Positions 46,901 through 57,920 of a DNA stretch of 64,000 bases are shown here, one piece after another (positions within the stretch are counted from its first letter, which is position 1; every line of letters starts with the position of its first letter). Source of the stretch: Clonostachys chloroleuca (Eukaryota > Ascomycota > Sordariomycetes > Hypocreales > Bionectriaceae). The notes beneath the pieces were generated by a model that was given only the letters and a program-made list of their open reading frames with translations, was not told where the DNA came from and did no database searches. A program made the translations under genes and the position numbers. Where the stretch lies: contig JBANAY010000003.1 of assembly GCA_037952775.1 (NCBI GenBank), positions 1 through 64,000 of the forward strand, written 5' to 3'.

Positions 46901-49540
46901 TAAATAATATTCTATCCGGAGTTATAATATTATAGGACTTCTTCTTTATCCTCTATAGTAGGCAGAGTTAGTTAATTACTACTAGTAAGATATAGTTATA
47001 TAATACTCTACAGTCTATCTATACTATAAGCTAGTATCCCTTAATCTTAATATCTATAATAATATTAATTAAATTTCCTCCCTTAATAGCTTCTAGGGTT
47101 TTCTGATTTAATATTATTTTACTATACTATAGCCCTGTTATAGATAGTTTATATTATTTTTTACCTAATTAACTTATTATTTAAGCTATTCTTACTCTTC
47201 TTTATTCTTAAGTACCTATTTTAGAATATCTATAAGGGTTCTTAGTTTATCTACAGAACTAGGGATAAATTATTTATATTTCTTTTTCTAATTATTTAGT
47301 TTGCTAATTATTATAGGTATCCTATTATTAGAGTAGGCTTTATCCTATTCCTTTTTATTAGTAGAGGTGATTTCCTGTTCCTCTGTATTACTACTTTCTT
47401 TACTATCTGTTAGGAATAGTATACTTTGTTTATAGTATTATCTTATTTCTTCTTCCTATTGCTAGTACTATTGGAGGTATATTTTAGCAGGTTTATATTA
47501 TTATTACTATACTTAGCTAGTTCTAATACTATTATTTTAGCTTCTAGATAGTTCCTGTACTTCCAGTTACAGTATTATTTGATTCGACTATTATATTCAG
47601 CTATTACTTAATCTTCAAGGTCCTTATTCTTATACTATAATTCGATTTTGGCCTTCTTATAGATCTTATACCTTAGTTTAGTATATAATTCTACTAGTAG
47701 TTTGCTATAGGTATATTCTTCAGGATATTCTTCTAGATCTTCCTTAAAGATAGTATATTATTTTATACCCTGTTATTAGTATATAAATTATTATATCTGT
47801 TCTGTAGTATATTTATTGGGTATTCTTCTATTAGGGTATAGAAAGAAATTATTCTTAGCCTTCTCTATCTAATATACTTAGTACTGATTATTATAGTAGG
47901 TTATCTATAATTCCAGAGGATAGTTATATATCTATATTATCTTTATACAGGTCAGTATTTTATATACGCTGTTACCGAGCTATATAGTACTAATAGTATT
48001 ATTTCTAAAAATAACTAGTTCTTCTGATATATCTGGGTATTACTCCTATATCTTCTTTTAATAGTATATATAGAGTTCGCTGTATTCGGCTTTAATTTCT
48101 ATCCTTATCTGCTAGTATTATTCCTTTTCAGTAGAATTTTGTAGAATAACTCTGTTGGTATAATAGAATATATATTTATATTTAGTAGGTAGTTTAAATC
48201 CTAGGACTGGTTCCCCTTATTTAAGTTTTTCCTTAAGTTTTTAGAAGATCTATTAGATTTCTTCTTATTATTTCCTAGCTATACTGAGTTTTATATATTC
48301 CTCAGATTCTAGTACTTCTTAGAAAATAGGTATATCTCTTAGAGGATACTTAAGAATTATAATAGTTATAGGAGTTTCTTCTTAGTTGATTTTATATATT
48401 ATTCTTAAGACCTTAGTATTAGTTTTCCTAATTACTCCTAATTATTTCTTACTATCTTTAGCAGGTTTCTAATCTTTCTTTTTATCTTTCTTAGGTTCTG
48501 GATATTAGAGTAAAATATATCTAACCTTATTACAGTTATAGTATTTATATTTCTCTATAGCTCCTAGCTCTATAGTACCTGTATATATCCCAGAGATTGC
48601 AGTATATTATTATTATAGTTTCCTAGTATTAGCAGAGTAATTCGTTTTCTTACTGCGAGTTTGCTACTGGTACTGTTAGTTGTTGATTCTTATAGCTATA
48701 GTTATATATTTATAAATACTTGCTGGCTGGTCTTCTTTATAGAGTTCTTTTTATACTTCTTCCTTTAGCCTGTTAAAGTAATAAGATATAGCTTATTCCT
48801 TATTCTATCCAGTCTTAGCTAAGAGCTGGAGATACCTAGTACTAAAAGTTATATATAATCCTTTCTAAGAGAGCAGATTAATATTATATTCCGCCTTATA
48901 TTTCTTATCCTAAATTCTAAAAGTTTATTAAAGGACTTCTATAAAGTAATTAAAACTTATTATAATATTAATAGTTTATTAGTCCCCTTGTCTACTGAGG
49001 TATCTTCTTATAATAGGTTCGAACTAGTTAAGTACACCTCCCTTAAGTTATAAGTAGATATATATAACCTTCCTTTCCTCTGTTCCGAGGGTAACAGGGA
49101 AGTAATTGAAGTATACTTAGAGTTGAGTTATGAATTCTTAAAGTTAGTCCTGTATTCTATTGAATATCTCAGGTAGTAGTAGCTTAAGTAGTTATCCTAG
49201 CTCTCTTCCTTGAATAGCGGTTGCGGCTTGAGCCTGGAGGTTGGTGTGTATAGCGGCTTGCTGCGCTATAAGGGCTGTTATATTAGCTAACTCTTGGCGA
49301 GTATCCGCAAGGTGCGTATTAAGCTGGTTAACTTGATCTCGCAAGAGCTGTATGTCTTCAGTATGGTTATCGTCGTCGCTGCTGTTATCGCTGTCCTCGT
49401 CTATAGCGTTATCCTCGACGGTTGGAGCAGGTGGGTTGTTATTAGCAGCAGGAGTATGCTGTTGCTAGGCTTGGGGTACTGCAGCGGCTATAATATCTTC
49501 TTTATTATTGTACAGCGATTGAGATAAGGTAATCAGCTGA
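44000..49540 (-). pseudogene. Gypsy gag-pol, RIP-inactivated
   Basis: Minus-strand translation gives, from right to left, a gag N-terminus with coiled coil (DQVNQLNTHLADTRQELANI, about 49.25-49.35 kb) and a CCHC-type knuckle remnant YYNCNKVRYI near 48.54 kb. RT block GYPVIFILKKNSKLYLVINYY and KDRIPLL lies near 45.98-46.10 kb, and VIYLNNILIF near 45.75 kb. The last has Asn-Asn in place of the catalytic Asp-Asp, a G-to-A outcome. RNase H and integrase are expected at about 45.2-44.2 kb but are too degraded for me to place motifs. Many in-frame stops. Confidence 0.8.
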
Positions 49541-49556
49541 ATAAGAGTTATTAATG

Positions 49557-49920
49557 TGTAATAGTTGGGAGACTTATACTGGATGGGGGTCTAGGGTAGG
49601 TTGGGACTGAACCAATCAGAGTATTGTTCTGAGTAGTATAATCAGGTTATCTTAGGCTGTATAATATAAGTTACTATCAATATGCGAGTATTATAGAGCT
49701 AGTAACAATAGATATATAGATGATATTATTAATAACTATCTGAAAGAGTATTCTATCTAGTAAAATAAATATGTATATATACTAGGGGATTATTAAGGCT
49801 TAGCAATGATCCTGAGTTGGAGATCATGAGGATTATCGTGAGATCCGAATGATCCAGGTATAATTGGAGAGAAAAAGTGGGGTCCACATGTGACGGTGCA
49901 CGTTGGTCAAATTCGTAACA
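49557..49920 (-). repeat. Gypsy LTR (5' LTR of the minus-strand element), 364 bp
   Basis: Plus-strand reading TGTAATAGTTGGG...TTCGTAACA. Its right-hand 100 bp keep CpG and CpA (for example ggtccacatgtgacggtgca) and look almost unmutated, in contrast with the left LTR. Confidence 0.9.
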
Positions 49921-50573
49921 TTATATTAATAAGCTAAAGAAGGAAATTTATAGGGTTTACTCTATAGAAGATAAAGGGCTAGCAGCTTTCTTCTTAAGGG
50001 TTTAAATTTACTAAGATAGGTCTAAAAAGACTCTATATCTCTCTTAACCTCAGTATATTAAATAGGTATTATAGGCCTTTAAGATTACTAAAGAAAAGCC
50101 TCTATTAGTACCCCTATAGCCTAATTTTATAAGGCTTATAGTAGAAGCTATAGAAGCTACAGGCCTCTATAACCCCCTGGAATACAGGCTATTCCAGCAG
50201 ATTATAGGGATTTTAATATACCTAATACTTTAAACTAGGCCTGATATAGCCTTTTCAGTACAGTAGCTAGCCCAGGCTATATATAAGCCCTATAAAATTC
50301 ACCTTAAGACTGCTAAAAAGCTTCTATAGTACCTGAAAGGTACTAAAAGCCTAGCTATAGCCTATTTACTAAATAAGCCCCTAGAAGGCTATTATAATAG
50401 TAATTTTACAGGGGATAAATCTACTAGTAAATCTACCTATAGGTATTTCTTTAAGCTAGCTAGAGGCTCTATTAGCTAGAAAGCTAAGAAAGTAACTACT
50501 ATAGCTCTCTCTACTATAGAGGCTAAGGCAGATAGTCTTATAAAAGCTCTTAGAGAGCTATAATAGTAACTGT
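49921..50573 (+). pseudogene. Copia polyprotein, part 2 (RT end and RNase H)
   Basis: Continues the frame broken at 42,500: INKLKKEIYRVYSIEDKGLAAFFLG, then SQPQYIKQVLQAFKITK. Near the end come KGTKSLAIAY, FTGDKSTSKSTYRYFFKLA, SISWKAKKVTTIALSTIEAKA and LIKALREL, the Copia RNase H signature. It ends at stop codons near 50,565. Confidence 0.85.
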
Positions 50574-50602
50574 TGAATTGAGAGACTATAGCCACTATAA
50601 GT

Positions 50603-50720
50603 TAGCGGTTGCAACCACTAACCTCTAGCGGTTGCAACCACTAACTGTTAGCGATCGTAGCCACTGACTGTTAGCGATCGTAGCCACTAACTGTTAGCGA
50701 TCGCTATCCCCTGTAACAGC
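50603..50720. repeat. 23-bp tandem repeat in the Copia 3' region
   Basis: About five units of a 23-bp motif, tagcggttgcaaccactaac(ctc/tgt), drifting to tagcgatcgtagccactaac. Related tagcgattgagaccgctat-like blocks continue to about 50,850. Each unit contains short inverted pieces (gcggttgcaaccgc-like). GC-rich islands inside an otherwise AT-rich element. Confidence 0.85.
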
Positions 50721-52238
50721 TAGCTAATAGCGATTGAGACCGCTATCCGATAGCGACTACGATCACTAGCCAATAGCGGTTGCAGCTACTGTGGGTCAGT
50801 GGCTACAGGCCGCTATGACCGCTACGGCTTAGCGGGCTCCAGTTCCTCTTTAGGGCTAGGAGCGTCAGCAGTATTATTTATAGGTTATTAGGCTATATTA
50901 GCCTAAATAAGGGTCTAGAAAATTCAGGAAAAATCTGAGTAACTTCTAGTAGCCTAACCTATACCTAAGCTACCCTATAACTAATCTACCCTAGACTAGA
51001 TCTTAGATCTTAGATATCTCCTTTAGCTTTAAAGATAAAATATCTAATATCTATACTTAACTAATCAGTTTAACTAGCTCTTTCAGATAGAAATAGGTCT
51101 TAAAAAGGTTATATATATCTATCTTATAGTTTGATAGTTATAAGTTAATTTTTTAGATTTCCTATAGTAATAAATTTTACAGAAAATCAAAAGTAGCCCG
51201 GGAAGCTGCTATAGTGGGTTTTAGAGTAGTTTTTAGTCAGTAGACCTATAAGAGAAATTAGTATAGTTTTCCAGTTCCTCTCACCAAAATAAGATTCTTT
51301 TATACTATAAAATATACTATAAGCTGACTTTCTAGTATAAAATTTAACTAAGTTATAGAGGAGTATTTACTCTAAGTTAGAAGCTAAAACTTCCGCTGCT
51401 GCTAGTTATAGCGGTCTCAAGGTCTAATACACCTTATAGCCTACTGTAATTTCAATACTACTAATTATAGATAAATAGAATTTATTATATATAGTATAGT
51501 ATATATACTTTTCAGAATTAGCTATTATAGGGTTAGTAATTAGAATACTAAAGAGTCTTAAGTCCTATAACAGTAAATATATACTATTACTATTATTATA
51601 GTAGGTAGAAACTAGCTCTAAGTTATTAAAAGCTACTAATATAATTAGATAGTAATAGTAGATCTTATTATTCTTATTAGTAATTAGTAATAAATCTTAA
51701 GTATAATACTAGTATTAGGTTTATATTTTTAAATTAAGAATTTAACCTTTCTTAAACTCTTTAGCTCTAAATAATATAGTAAAAGAGAAGATAATAGGCC
51801 TAGATATATTAGTTAAATATCTTATATAATCTAATAGTAATCCAGAGGATATTTATATAATAATAGTAATAGTAGTATATTTACTTTACTACTTTAAGTT
51901 AGTTATAATATATAGATATAGATTATAATATTAAGATCTAATTACTTATAAGAGATAATAATAATAGTATATAAAGAAGGAAGAAATTAAGAAATAATAA
52001 AGAATAAATATAAACTATAAGCTAATAATAATAGGAAAGATAGTTAGTAATAAGATATAGGAGAGATATATAGCCTAGGTAGCTATTACTTTTTTCCCTG
52101 CTTATAAAAGGGTTTTTAATAAAGATAGTAGAAAACCAGGATATAAAGTATTTTATACAGGAGGATAGCCTGAGGATATTATAAGATTAGTAGCTATATT
52201 ATTAGTACTATAGATAGTACTAGTAAGGGAGGGTAATC

Positions 52239-52454
52239 TATTAATAGTTAACTAACAGATTACCTAATAAGATATATAACCAGAGGTCTGATCCTGCGCC
52301 TTATTCTTTAGAAGGGTGTTACAGCAGAAGAGAGAGAGCTTCAGTAATTAATATAACTATAAGGAGACCCCTAATAGCAGGTTAGACTGCTGCTAGGCTC
52401 CTGCGATATACTTATAACCCCTTCACTCCCTTGAACCGACCCGTGCCTCTGACA
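52239..52454 (+). repeat. Copia right LTR (216 bp)
   Basis: Starts TATTAATAG (from TGTCAGTAG) and ends CTCTGACA. Its inner 60 bp are heavily C-to-T/G-to-A mutated while the outer 150 bp match the left copy closely. Confidence 0.92.
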
Positions 52455-52795
52455 GCGATGGACGATTACGCAACTTGCTAAACGAAGTAAATCGAGAACG
52501 TGGAAATAGCCAGCTAGTGTATATATAAAAGTGTCTTAATGCAAATTCCAGGAAGCATTTGTAGGTTCTATTATTTCCCCTGGTCTTTGTATAGGGTATA
52601 TGTAATGCATGTTGTAATTATATGGCGTGTTGATTGCATAACCTCTGACACTTCTAAAGCTATGATATAACTAGTTTGCTTTTGTAATAGCTGGGGCTAT
52701 CAAGGGAGATTATCTTCCTTTCAGCGGCCCGCGTTCCTACTAAAGTCTCGGTGGTTAGCCAGTATCCCGCGGATACCGAGATATATATTACAACT
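52455..52795. other. Single-copy intergenic spacer
   Basis: 341 bp of normal-composition DNA between the Copia right LTR and the solo Gypsy LTR, beginning with the GCGAT target duplication. No gene or motif seen. Confidence 0.6.
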
Positions 52796-53161
52796 TATGA
52801 CGGTTAGGTTAACTTATACTGGACGGGGTCTAGGGTAGGTCAGGGTTAAACTAATCAGAGTATTATTCTAAGTAGTATAATTAGGTTATTATATAGCTGT
52901 ATATATAAGTTATTATTAATATATAAGTATTATAGAGCTAGTTCTAATAGATATATAGATAATTATATTAATAACTATCTAAAGGAGTATTCTAACTAAT
53001 AAAATAAATATATATATATATAAAGGAATTATTAAAGCTTAATAATAATCTATATCTCTAGATTATAAGGATTATTATAAGATCCTAATAATCTGTAGAT
53101 AATTAGTTAAAAAGTATAGGGTTTTATATATAATCTGTATATTAGGATAAAATTTGTAATA
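52796..53161 (-). mobile_element. Solo Gypsy LTR
   Basis: 366 bp, TATGACGGTT...TTTGTAATA, matching the LTRs at 42,501 and 49,557 end to end in the same orientation. No internal sequence accompanies it. Flanking pentamers CAACT and TTAGA do not match. In heavily mutated positions it resembles the split LTR at 21,616 more closely than the nested element. Confidence 0.9.
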
Positions 53162-53639
53162 TTAGATAGAGATATCTAGTTAAAAGAAATAATTACTATT
53201 TAGGTTATAGTAATATATTAGTATTAGAACTACTATCTATATAAGCTGGTAAGTAGATATAGATAGAGGTTGAAGAGGAAGAAGCAAGATTTTAGAGATA
53301 ACTGGCTGGCTATATTAGCATAACATGAGTAAGTGGGGCGTCACGGATTATCTGCGGTACTTCGGCTGTTTACCGCACCTCGCTTACTGGGCATAGCTGC
53401 GTAACTGTATAGCGGCTAACCGAGTAGGATTAATCAATCAAGTAATCCGTGGTGTCGTACGCCGAGCGGCCCATCCTGTAGACCTGCGTTAGACGTTCGT
53501 AACAAAAGTGAACAGCTCTCTTCGCTTCGCACAAGGTCATTTCTTGACTTGAGCAACTAAATAACACGCGACAGCCTCTCTTCTCTTGTTTTTCTATCTT
53601 TGCAAGGCCACCAGAGCTAGCTGGCACCGAAATTCGCTC
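53162..53639. other. Spacer with a short inverted repeat
   Basis: The first 150 bp are still AT-rich; normal composition starts at about 53,260. CACGGATTA near 53,342 is mirrored by TAATCCGTG near 53,445, enclosing about 100 bp of GC-normal DNA. This could be a foldback remnant or chance. The rest is the F-box gene 5' region. Confidence 0.45.
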
Positions 53640-55124
53640 ATGAAAGAAACCATGGAGCAGCATTCCATATCGCTTCTAGAAAAGCTGCCATTGCATCTAC
53701 TGTTCCTTATTGGCGATTGCCTCGTACAGCTCCAGCCAAGAACTCGACGCAGCATCTTCGCCCTCTCTTTGACTAGCAAGACCTGCAATCTGGCGACAGA
53801 TCCGGAGAGGTTCCGCCATGTACATCTCGCTTTGGTAGGTCCGCAGAAATTACAGTGTGATATCCAACGGTGGCGCCAAATCCTCCAGGCCGGGGACCGC
53901 TTGGCCTTTGTACGCAGCGTCAAGATTACTGGTGTCACGGTATCTTCTTCGGTCGAGGAGGAACTTATCAAAAATGGTGATCCTTCTGGCACCAAGATGA
54001 GTCTGATTCAAATGGAGAATGCGCGGGACAATTTCGGGTGGAATGTTGATGTGGATGAGGAAGCGGCGGGGCTGTTCAGTGGATTGGACAGAGTTACCAA
54101 CGCCAATTATCGATTGCCTGCGCCGTCTACCGCCTGGCCAGATGAATCCGCCTGGAAACCTCTTGCAGATCTCATGAAGGACATTCCAGCACTTCGGGAT
54201 GTCATATTTACATCTAGGGACCAGTTCCCGCGACTGCTGCTCTCTGAGCTCCATGAGCACCACCCGCACTGCCGACTGCACATGCATTGTTTCAAGCTTC
54301 GCAGTATGATTCTCCCGGAACGCGCGGAACAAAAGGTGCACCCAGACGATATTGCACTAGCAACATCTCCATGCCTGTACAGCATTGTTGTGCAGACCCA
54401 GCCGTACGACAGTGCTCAAACTTTGGATTACAACCTGGAGGCTGTGATGGCCATGACGAAGGGATTAGCTCCCAATCTCAAGAATGTCAGCTTGACAGAA
54501 GGCGTCCATCAAGCAGTTCCGGGAAGCTTTTCGACCATTCCACGTCCTCAGTGGAAGGGCTTCCAAGTTCCAGCTGGGAAATTGAATGTAACAGAGTCAG
54601 CCATTGGTCGCCTGGAGAATTTGGTTTTGAACTACAGCTTAAGTGGCGAGCAACTACTTGAATGGAGTTCCTGTACCGACTTCTGCCATCTGCGCTCGAT
54701 GAAGGCGGGTCCCGGTTTTGGCGTTTCCGCTGTAAGAACACTCGCAGAGGCAGCCCGAAAAACACCACTGAGCGCTCTTTCATCACTGAACTTGAAGCTG
54801 ACGCCGCACTACTCATTTGGAGAAACTGATGAGATGATTGACCCAGCTGTCGCAGAGCTCTTGCAGTCACTTTATCCCCTAGAAGTTCTAGAACTCGACG
54901 GGCACATTGGGGAGAAATCTTTCGAGGCCATCATAACGCATCATACCAAACTATTGCGCAAATTGACCTTTATTTGTCAAGACTCAGAAGCAGAAATCTT
55001 CGATTTCACTTCCGAACGTGCCACTCAACTATCCCGAGAATGCTTGAATATTCAAATGTTAGACGTGCGAGGGCCTAAAGTGCTGGAATCCAACAGCTTC
55101 TCCGACTGGGAAGACTGGAGTTAA
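53640..55124 (+). CDS. F-box protein
   Basis: 494 residues from ATG 53,640 (490 from ATG 53,652, which has the better context ACCATGG). The N-terminus reads LEKLPLHLLFLIGDCLVQL...RSIFALSLTSKTCN, an F-box that would dock to Skp1 in an SCF ubiquitin ligase. The remainder has leucine-rich segments such as LRSMKAGPGFG, LSSLNLKLTP, LEVLELDGHIG and LLRKLTFICQ, suggesting a degenerate LRR substrate-binding region. Single exon. It ends at ..SFSDWEDWS-stop, which could be slightly short of relatives. The target is unknown. Confidence 0.8.
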   Translation: MKETMEQHSISLLEKLPLHLLFLIGDCLVQLQPRTRRSIFALSLTSKTCNLATDPERFRHVHLALVGPQKLQCDIQRWRQILQAGDRLAFVRSVKITGVTVSSSVEEELIKNGDPSGTKMSLIQMENARDNFGWNVDVDEEAAGLFSGLDRVTNANYRLPAPSTAWPDESAWKPLADLMKDIPALRDVIFTSRDQFPRLLLSELHEHHPHCRLHMHCFKLRSMILPERAEQKVHPDDIALATSPCLYSIVVQTQPYDSAQTLDYNLEAVMAMTKGLAPNLKNVSLTEGVHQAVPGSFSTIPRPQWKGFQVPAGKLNVTESAIGRLENLVLNYSLSGEQLLEWSSCTDFCHLRSMKAGPGFGVSAVRTLAEAARKTPLSALSSLNLKLTPHYSFGETDEMIDPAVAELLQSLYPLEVLELDGHIGEKSFEAIITHHTKLLRKLTFICQDSEAEIFDFTSERATQLSRECLNIQMLDVRGPKVLESNSFSDWEDWS

Positions 55125-56066
55125 GCAGTCTGGATCAGAGTAACACTCCCAGGCTGAATACATACTTCTTGAAGTAATATAAAATTGATTTATAAGACCT
55201 GCTTTGAGTGAATCGCTTTGGCAACTCTTACATTTGCTCCATCTTAGTCAGCGTCCTCCCATCACGTGATTGCATTTTGAGCCGTTGCCCCCATGGTGGC
55301 ATTTCCCTTATCGACGCTCTCCTGCAGCAAACGGCTCCCCTAATCATCTGTGCCGTGCAAGTATTGTATGGATCTATCTCCACGTGTAAGCACATCTACC
55401 CTGTCCCCCTTTATTCAGTGCCGTTCTATAACATATCTTAATGGCGGCTCCAACGCCTGCGACGCCAACGCGCCGTCCGGAGATTCATTCTTATCCTTGC
55501 CAACGCAGGTCGTCACAAGATATTGCGCAGGTCCTTGACCAAGAAGACTGGTCTTCTCCACATTTTCAACATCTGCATCAAGACGAGGGGGAGGGGAATG
55601 TTGTGATAGAAACAACGACTACTAATTTGGGCGAATTGTGCTTCTACTTATACTTGAAATTCCACTTCATGACTCAACCACCATGCCTCTTCTATAGACT
55701 CAACGACATCGTTCATCAACTTAAACTGAACGAATCGGATTCGCGATCGTTATCATTGTCAACTTTGCTTCTCCCCAAGGGCGAGGCTTAGATTTTTAAA
55801 CCGAGCGACTCCGTAGCGTCCTTTTACCCGATTGCACCATCGGTCGGCCCATAAAGGGGGGAATACATAACAGGAAAAGCTGTGGGCTACTATGATGTAT
55901 GAGGCTTAGACTAAAAGCTACTGTTTTAAGCCCGAGCTATCGACGGGGATATAATTCATATCCTCTCCAACATCTTACATAGAGTGAAATTCTCATTTTG
56001 GACCAGTTCGTATACCATTTCGTCTCACTGGAAAACCTCTTATTGAATTTTTTTATACTTTGATTT
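55125..56066. other. Intergenic; one weak 116-codon ORF
   Basis: An ATG-started frame at 55,441-55,791 (MAAPTPATPTRRPEIHS..) has plausible length but no motif, and I cannot support it as a gene. The remainder is presumably promoter DNA for the regulator at 56,067. Confidence 0.5.
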
Positions 56067-57920
56067 ATGGATTCTGGCCCTTTATCTCATCGAGCTACCT
56101 CTCAGGGAGGAAGCGATAAACTATCAACACTCGCTTGCATCCAGTGTCGGCGAAAGCATGTCAAATGCGATGCTGGTGTTCCCGAATGCCAACGATGCAG
56201 ATCCGCTGCAACGCAGTGCTACTATCAGCCTTCCCGTCGCGGCTTGAAAAGGAGAAACATCTATCTCAAACATACCCTGCGGTCGGGTTCGGGACCAGGC
56301 TCGGGACGATTTATCGTATCGCCAGGGGAGACGCACACGAGTACTGGCCGTTTAGAGCCAGAGCAAATTGTTTGGGATTCTACCGATCTACAAACTCCTT
56401 TGACCAACTTCCAGCACCAAATTGCGAATGATCAAAGCCATTGGGGGCGGCAAGGCTTCACTCCAGCTCCTGAGCGGGAGCAACAACCTGTCCAACCTAG
56501 CGACAATTTCGCCCCGATGCGAGAGCAGCGGCTGGACGAGCCTGGCAGCGATATCCCGCCAGCCAGCTTGGAAGAAGAAATAGTTGAAGACGATCAACTG
56601 TTGATCAACTTATTTTATACGAACTTCCATTTCGCCCATCCATTCTTGGTTCCCCGAGGCCTCTACTTCTCACAGAATTATCCCCCGTTTCTACGAGTCG
56701 TGGTTCATTTGATCGGCTGCCACTTTTCTGGCACAGCTTGCAGCGAAACACTGGAAAGCATTTCTTCCCGGTTGATTGAACGAGCTCGAAGTGGTGGTAA
56801 TCGTGGGTTCGCCTTGGTGCAAGCAATGCTGCTTTTATCCATCGCTCTACACGCACGCAATGATTCCGACAAATCAGTCTCGATGTTGTCCAAGGCCGTC
56901 TCCTTGGCCATTGAGATAGGCCTGCATCGCAAAGACTACGCATTCATTTACGGTAAGGGATCCCCAGTGCTAGAGGAGAGTTTAAGGAGGACATGGTGGG
57001 AACTATACTTGACAGACGGCTTCATGGCGGCTTTACAGCAAAGGACCAGCTTTCGCTGCTACGCCGTCGAGACAGACGTGCCGCTCCCATGCGACGAGTC
57101 CATGTACGTCGAAGGTGGTTTCATTATGCAACCTACAACACTTTCTCAGTTCGACGGTCGGATATACACGGAAGATGAACTTCGCTTCTCGTCCTTTGCG
57201 TATAGGATAGAGGCGGTTCGCATTCTTGCACGCGCCCTTGCGATAGCCGGGATTCACGATATCCACCGAGATCAAATCCAAGCCATTGACAATGCGTTGG
57301 CCGCCTGGCCTCATTATCTAGACCTGGGAAAAGCTGAACTCACTGATGCTTCAGGCGAGGTTGACAACATGCTACTGCAGGCCCATATGCTGATACAGTA
57401 CACCACCATGATAATCCATTTTCCTCGGAGCGATCTCATAGACGCCACCCCGGCCACTGCGAGCCACATGCCGACTTCCTCCCTCCTGCCTCTTTACTCC
57501 CGGTCGATGCACGGGGTCAAGGCTATCGAGGCATCGAAGCGTCTTGGCAACCTAGTTGCCTTACAGGATTCAGCCAAGAAATACTCGCCCTTCTTTTTAA
57601 ACGGACTCCTTCTCAGCAGTGTCGTTCAGCTATCTGCCTGTTTCCTCCGCCCCTCTGGATTTCAGCAGCACTATCATGATCGTCTCTGCCTGGGTACAGG
57701 CTTGCTGAAAGTATTGAGTCCAGTGTGGGCGTTGGCGCGCTCGACCTGGGCAACTATAAATGCAATGACACTGGAGGCATTGGCTAAGAATAACGAGCTA
57801 AAATCTGGGCACACCAAGTCTCTTGGTGACAGTGCCATCGACGTGGGAGCCTCAGCAGCTGAGCTCAGTGTTACGGATTTGTCATGGATGGGACTTCTGA
57901 CTTGGGACCCGGGAGAATAA
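56067..57920 (+). CDS. Zn2Cys6 transcription factor with fungal-specific TF domain
   Basis: 617 residues, single exon. The N-terminus has the zinc cluster CX2CX6CX6CX2CX6C (Cys 24, 27, 34, 41, 44, 51) with the basic RRKHVKC. A low-complexity linker rich in Gly, Ser and Gln follows. The middle-homology domain starts near residue 176 (INLFYTNFHFAHPFL) and includes LLSIALHARNDSDKS, AIEIGLHRKDYA and LRRTWWELYLTDGFMA. A nuclear DNA-binding regulator. The MFS transporter 1.4 kb downstream on the same strand is a possible target (inference). The frame is uninterrupted and starts at the first ATG. Confidence 0.95.
   Translation: MDSGPLSHRATSQGGSDKLSTLACIQCRRKHVKCDAGVPECQRCRSAATQCYYQPSRRGLKRRNIYLKHTLRSGSGPGSGRFIVSPGETHTSTGRLEPEQIVWDSTDLQTPLTNFQHQIANDQSHWGRQGFTPAPEREQQPVQPSDNFAPMREQRLDEPGSDIPPASLEEEIVEDDQLLINLFYTNFHFAHPFLVPRGLYFSQNYPPFLRVVVHLIGCHFSGTACSETLESISSRLIERARSGGNRGFALVQAMLLLSIALHARNDSDKSVSMLSKAVSLAIEIGLHRKDYAFIYGKGSPVLEESLRRTWWELYLTDGFMAALQQRTSFRCYAVETDVPLPCDESMYVEGGFIMQPTTLSQFDGRIYTEDELRFSSFAYRIEAVRILARALAIAGIHDIHRDQIQAIDNALAAWPHYLDLGKAELTDASGEVDNMLLQAHMLIQYTTMIIHFPRSDLIDATPATASHMPTSSLLPLYSRSMHGVKAIEASKRLGNLVALQDSAKKYSPFFLNGLLLSSVVQLSACFLRPSGFQQHYHDRLCLGTGLLKVLSPVWALARSTWATINAMTLEALAKNNELKSGHTKSLGDSAIDVGASAAELSVTDLSWMGLLTWDPGE

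Larger units (their letters stand above)
42501..49920 (-). mobile_element. Ty3/Gypsy LTR retrotransposon nested in Copia
   Basis: 7,420 bp with two 364-bp LTRs, inserted in the Copia RT on the opposite strand. The flanks TAATA and TTATA form an imperfect 5-bp target duplication. Deleting the element plus one flank restores Copia reading frame GPEIN-INKLKKE exactly. Gag lies at the right end and pol reads leftward. RIP-degraded except for islands around 49.2-49.5 kb, the right LTR edge and 43.1-43.5 kb. Confidence 0.93.
36201..52454 (+). mobile_element. Ty1/Copia LTR retrotransposon, RIP-degraded, carrying a nested Gypsy element
   Basis: Bounded by 216-bp LTRs and an exact GCGAT duplication (36,196-36,200 and 52,455-52,459), so both ends are certain. 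Without the 7.4-kb nested element it measures about 8.8 kb. Pol reads on the plus strand: gag-like at about 38.8-39.4 kb, protease about 39.7 kb, integrase region about 40.6-41.3 kb, RT 41.8-42.5 kb resuming at 49.92 kb, RNase H to about 50.57 kb. A leader of over 2 kb follows the left LTR and about 1.7 kb of non-coding DNA precedes the right one. Catalytic Asp codons are lost by RIP-type changes; the element is dead. Confidence 0.93.

Noticed and set aside
49294..49527. 77-codon plus-strand ORF
   Set aside because: It is the antisense of the Gypsy gag coiled-coil region, which reads better on the minus strand.
52791..53166. Target-site duplication of the solo LTR at 52,796
   Set aside because: The flanking pentamers CAACT and TTAGA do not match even allowing for RIP changes.
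55441..55791. 116-codon ORF between the F-box and regulator genes
   Set aside because: Has an ATG and fair length, but no family features and low-complexity start; kept only as a note.
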